From assembly GCA_031283985.1 (NCBI GenBank), contig JAITAQ010000045.1, positions 1 through 7,704 of the forward strand: a DNA stretch of 7,704 bases. The letters are read 5' to 3'. Position 1 is the first letter of the stretch, and each line of letters opens with the position of its first letter. The translations under genes were made by a program, and so were the position numbers. The notes under the pieces were generated by a model. It saw only the letters and a program-made list of their open reading frames with translations, was not told the DNA's origin and made no database searches. The stretch comes from Endomicrobium sp. (lineage in GTDB: Bacteria > Elusimicrobiota > Endomicrobiia > Endomicrobiales > Endomicrobiaceae). Below are positions 6,678 to 7,704 of this stretch, piece by piece.

Positions 6678-7313
6678 ATGAAAAAACAAATCCCAAAAGG
6701 CTTGTATGCTATTACTGCAGAGAATTTTTCAAACGGTCGGGACAATATAACAGTCGTTAAAGAAATGCTTGATGCAGGCGTAAAAATATTGCAATACCGC
6801 GATAAATATAAAACAAAATCAGAAAAATTTAAACAGTGTGAGATAATACGCAAATTAACCTTAGACTACAATGTATTTTTTGCGGTAAATGACGATATAG
6901 ATATAGCTCTTGCAGTTGAAAGCGATGGATTGCATTTGGGACAAAATGATATGCCTATTTCCTGCGCAAGAAAAATCGTTAGCAATAATATGGTTATCGG
7001 AATTTCAACGCACTCACCTTCTCAGTCGCTCACTGCTCAAGATCAAGGGGCAGACTATATTGGAGTGGGTCCTATATTTAAAACTTTTACAAAAGATAAT
7101 GTTTGCGCACCTGTTGGTTTTGAGTATCTCAAATATTGCATAAAAACCATTAAAGTTCATAAAGTAGCCATCGGTGGTATAAAACTTTCTAATATAGGAC
7201 AAATCTGCAAATTTCATCCAGATAGTATTTGCATGGTATCTGAAATTACCACCTCACCAAACATTAAAGATACAGTCAGACAAGCTTTAGAGGTTATCAA
7301 TGATAACAATTAA
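6678..7313 (+). CDS. thiE: Thiamine phosphate synthase ThiE
   Basis: Joins the pyrimidine (HMP-PP) and the thiazole phosphate to give thiamine phosphate, releasing pyrophosphate; a TIM-barrel enzyme. Family signatures are all present in 211 residues: GLYAIT near the N-terminus (8-13), ILQYRDK (37-43, pyrophosphate contacts), FAVNDDIDIALA (68-79, Mg-binding aspartates), DGLHLGQNDM (83-92), GISTH (108-112), GADYIGVGPIFKTFTK (124-139), AIGGI (164-168) and VSEI (187-190). Length is normal. The ATG directly follows the thiH TAA with no spacer, and AAGGA (6663-6667) inside thiH acts as ribosome site. Because it can use salvaged thiazole phosphate, ThiE stays useful even if thiazole synthesis is lost, which may explain why this gene looks intact downstream of the broken thiH. 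Confidence 0.95.
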   Translation: MKKQIPKGLYAITAENFSNGRDNITVVKEMLDAGVKILQYRDKYKTKSEKFKQCEIIRKLTLDYNVFFAVNDDIDIALAVESDGLHLGQNDMPISCARKIVSNNMVIGISTHSPSQSLTAQDQGADYIGVGPIFKTFTKDNVCAPVGFEYLKYCIKTIKVHKVAIGGIKLSNIGQICKFHPDSICMVSEITTSPNIKDTVRQALEVINDNN

Positions 7314-7503
7314 GTTAAACGGAAAAGATGAAAGTGTAAAAGAAAATCTTTCTCTTTTTAAGTTGTTAGAAGACAAAAAAATTGTTCCTGAGACAGTTGT
7401 CGTAGTGTTAAATATGAATGTCGTAAATCAAACGAAACTAGACAAAGCTTTTCTTTCAAACGGCGACAGCGTTGAAGTTTTAAAATTTGTGGCAGGCGGG
7501 TAA
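7300..7503 (+). CDS. thiS: Sulfur carrier protein ThiS
   Basis: A small ubiquitin-fold protein that carries sulfur as a C-terminal thiocarboxylate, activated by ThiF adenylation and used by ThiG. The 67-residue product is the usual size, begins with the typical MITIKLNGK strand, contains VVVVLNMNVV (33-42) and ends in the required Gly-Gly (66-67) after the GDSVEVLKFVAGG segment. The ATG lies inside the end of thiE, overlapping it by 14 bases, with AGAGG (7289-7293) six bases upstream. ThiS rather than MoaD is supported by the thiamine operon context. Confidence 0.94.
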   Translation: MITIKLNGKDESVKENLSLFKLLEDKKIVPETVVVVLNMNVVNQTKLDKAFLSNGDSVEVLKFVAGG

Positions 7504-7540
7504 ATTTTTATCATGTACATGTATATAAAAATGTTTTTAT
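7504..7540. repeat. AT-rich inverted repeats between thiS and thiF
   Basis: ATTTTTAT (7504-7511) is a perfect reverse complement of ATAAAAAT (7525-7532), flanking the 10-bp palindrome CATGTACATG (7512-7521). ATAAAAA (7525-7531) can instead pair with TTTTTAT (7534-7540). Without G/C pairs in the stem these are weak hairpins; a partial terminator or processing site is conceivable, but no function is shown. Confidence 0.35.
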
Positions 7541-7556
7541 TTTAAGGTTGTAATTT

Positions 7557-7704
7557 ATGCAAAACTTTTATGAAAGATACAAAAGTCATATATTGCTTAA
7601 AGAGATAGGCATTTCTGGACAAGAACGCATAAAATCTTCAAGCGTTCTTGTTGTTGGCGCAGGTGGACTTGGTTCACCTCTAGCGTTATATCTTGCTGCT
7701 GCCG
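7557..7704 (+). CDS. thiF: ThiF/MoeB/HesA-type adenylyltransferase, N-terminal part
   Basis: The first 49 codons of an E1-like enzyme that adenylates the C-terminus of ThiS before sulfur transfer. It begins [18 protein letters not shown], the RYxxHxxLxEIG opening typical of ThiF/MoeB, followed by [20 protein letters not shown] with the nucleotide-binding glycine motif GAGGLG at residues 34-39, then LALYLAAA before the window ends. The ATG at 7557 has AAGG (7544-7547) nine bases upstream. It lies 53 bases after thiS, the largest gap in the operon. ThiF is favoured over MoeB because it directly follows thiS; the catalytic cysteine and zinc-binding cysteines lie outside the window. Confidence 0.87.
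   Translation, partial: MQNFYERYKSHILLKEIGISGQERIKSSSVLVVGAGGLGSPLALYLAAA

Noticed and set aside
1..7704. CRISPR array, toxin-antitoxin or defence system
   Set aside because: No regularly spaced repeats and no gene pairs of those kinds on either strand.

Overview
This is a 7.7 kb AT-rich bacterial window with two operons back to back, an insertion-sequence remnant at the left edge, and a decayed stretch in the middle. Tight gene packing alongside several broken genes suggests a host-restricted or symbiotic genome undergoing reduction. The mix of genes and lesions would fit an Elusimicrobiota/Endomicrobium-like bacterium, but that is an inference from general impression; no marker gene here settles it.

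Layout. Positions 1-440 (minus strand) hold the N-terminal part of a degraded IS481-like transposase that runs off the left edge. Positions 440-666 are non-coding and contain an 11-bp perfect inverted repeat and a short stretch resembling the 3' end of a tRNA or tmRNA. Positions 667-4002 are a minus-strand operon, transcribed right to left: phosphohexomutase, a DUF502 membrane protein, then hisS, with overlapping ends. Positions 4017-4596 carry probable remains of a small minus-strand gene and otherwise AT-rich DNA in which I recognise nothing firm.

From about 4597 the plus strand carries a thiamine operon: a TPP riboswitch, an intrinsic terminator, thiG, thiH, thiE, thiS and the start of thiF (cut by the right edge). 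ThiG, ThiH, ThiS and ThiF make the thiazole phosphate half of thiamine: ThiF adenylates ThiS, ThiS carries the sulfur, ThiH makes dehydroglycine from tyrosine, and ThiG assembles the ring. ThiE joins thiazole and pyrimidine phosphates. The riboswitch plus terminator should stop transcription when TPP is plentiful.

The most notable observation is one in-frame TAA in thiH, just after the radical-SAM cysteine motif, in an otherwise full-length, well-conserved reading frame. If real, it should abolish thiazole synthesis by this route while the rest of the operon still looks intact, which would indicate a recent loss. I found no clear novel multi-gene system; the interest lies in the pathway caught breaking, its RNA switch, and the signs of genome erosion.
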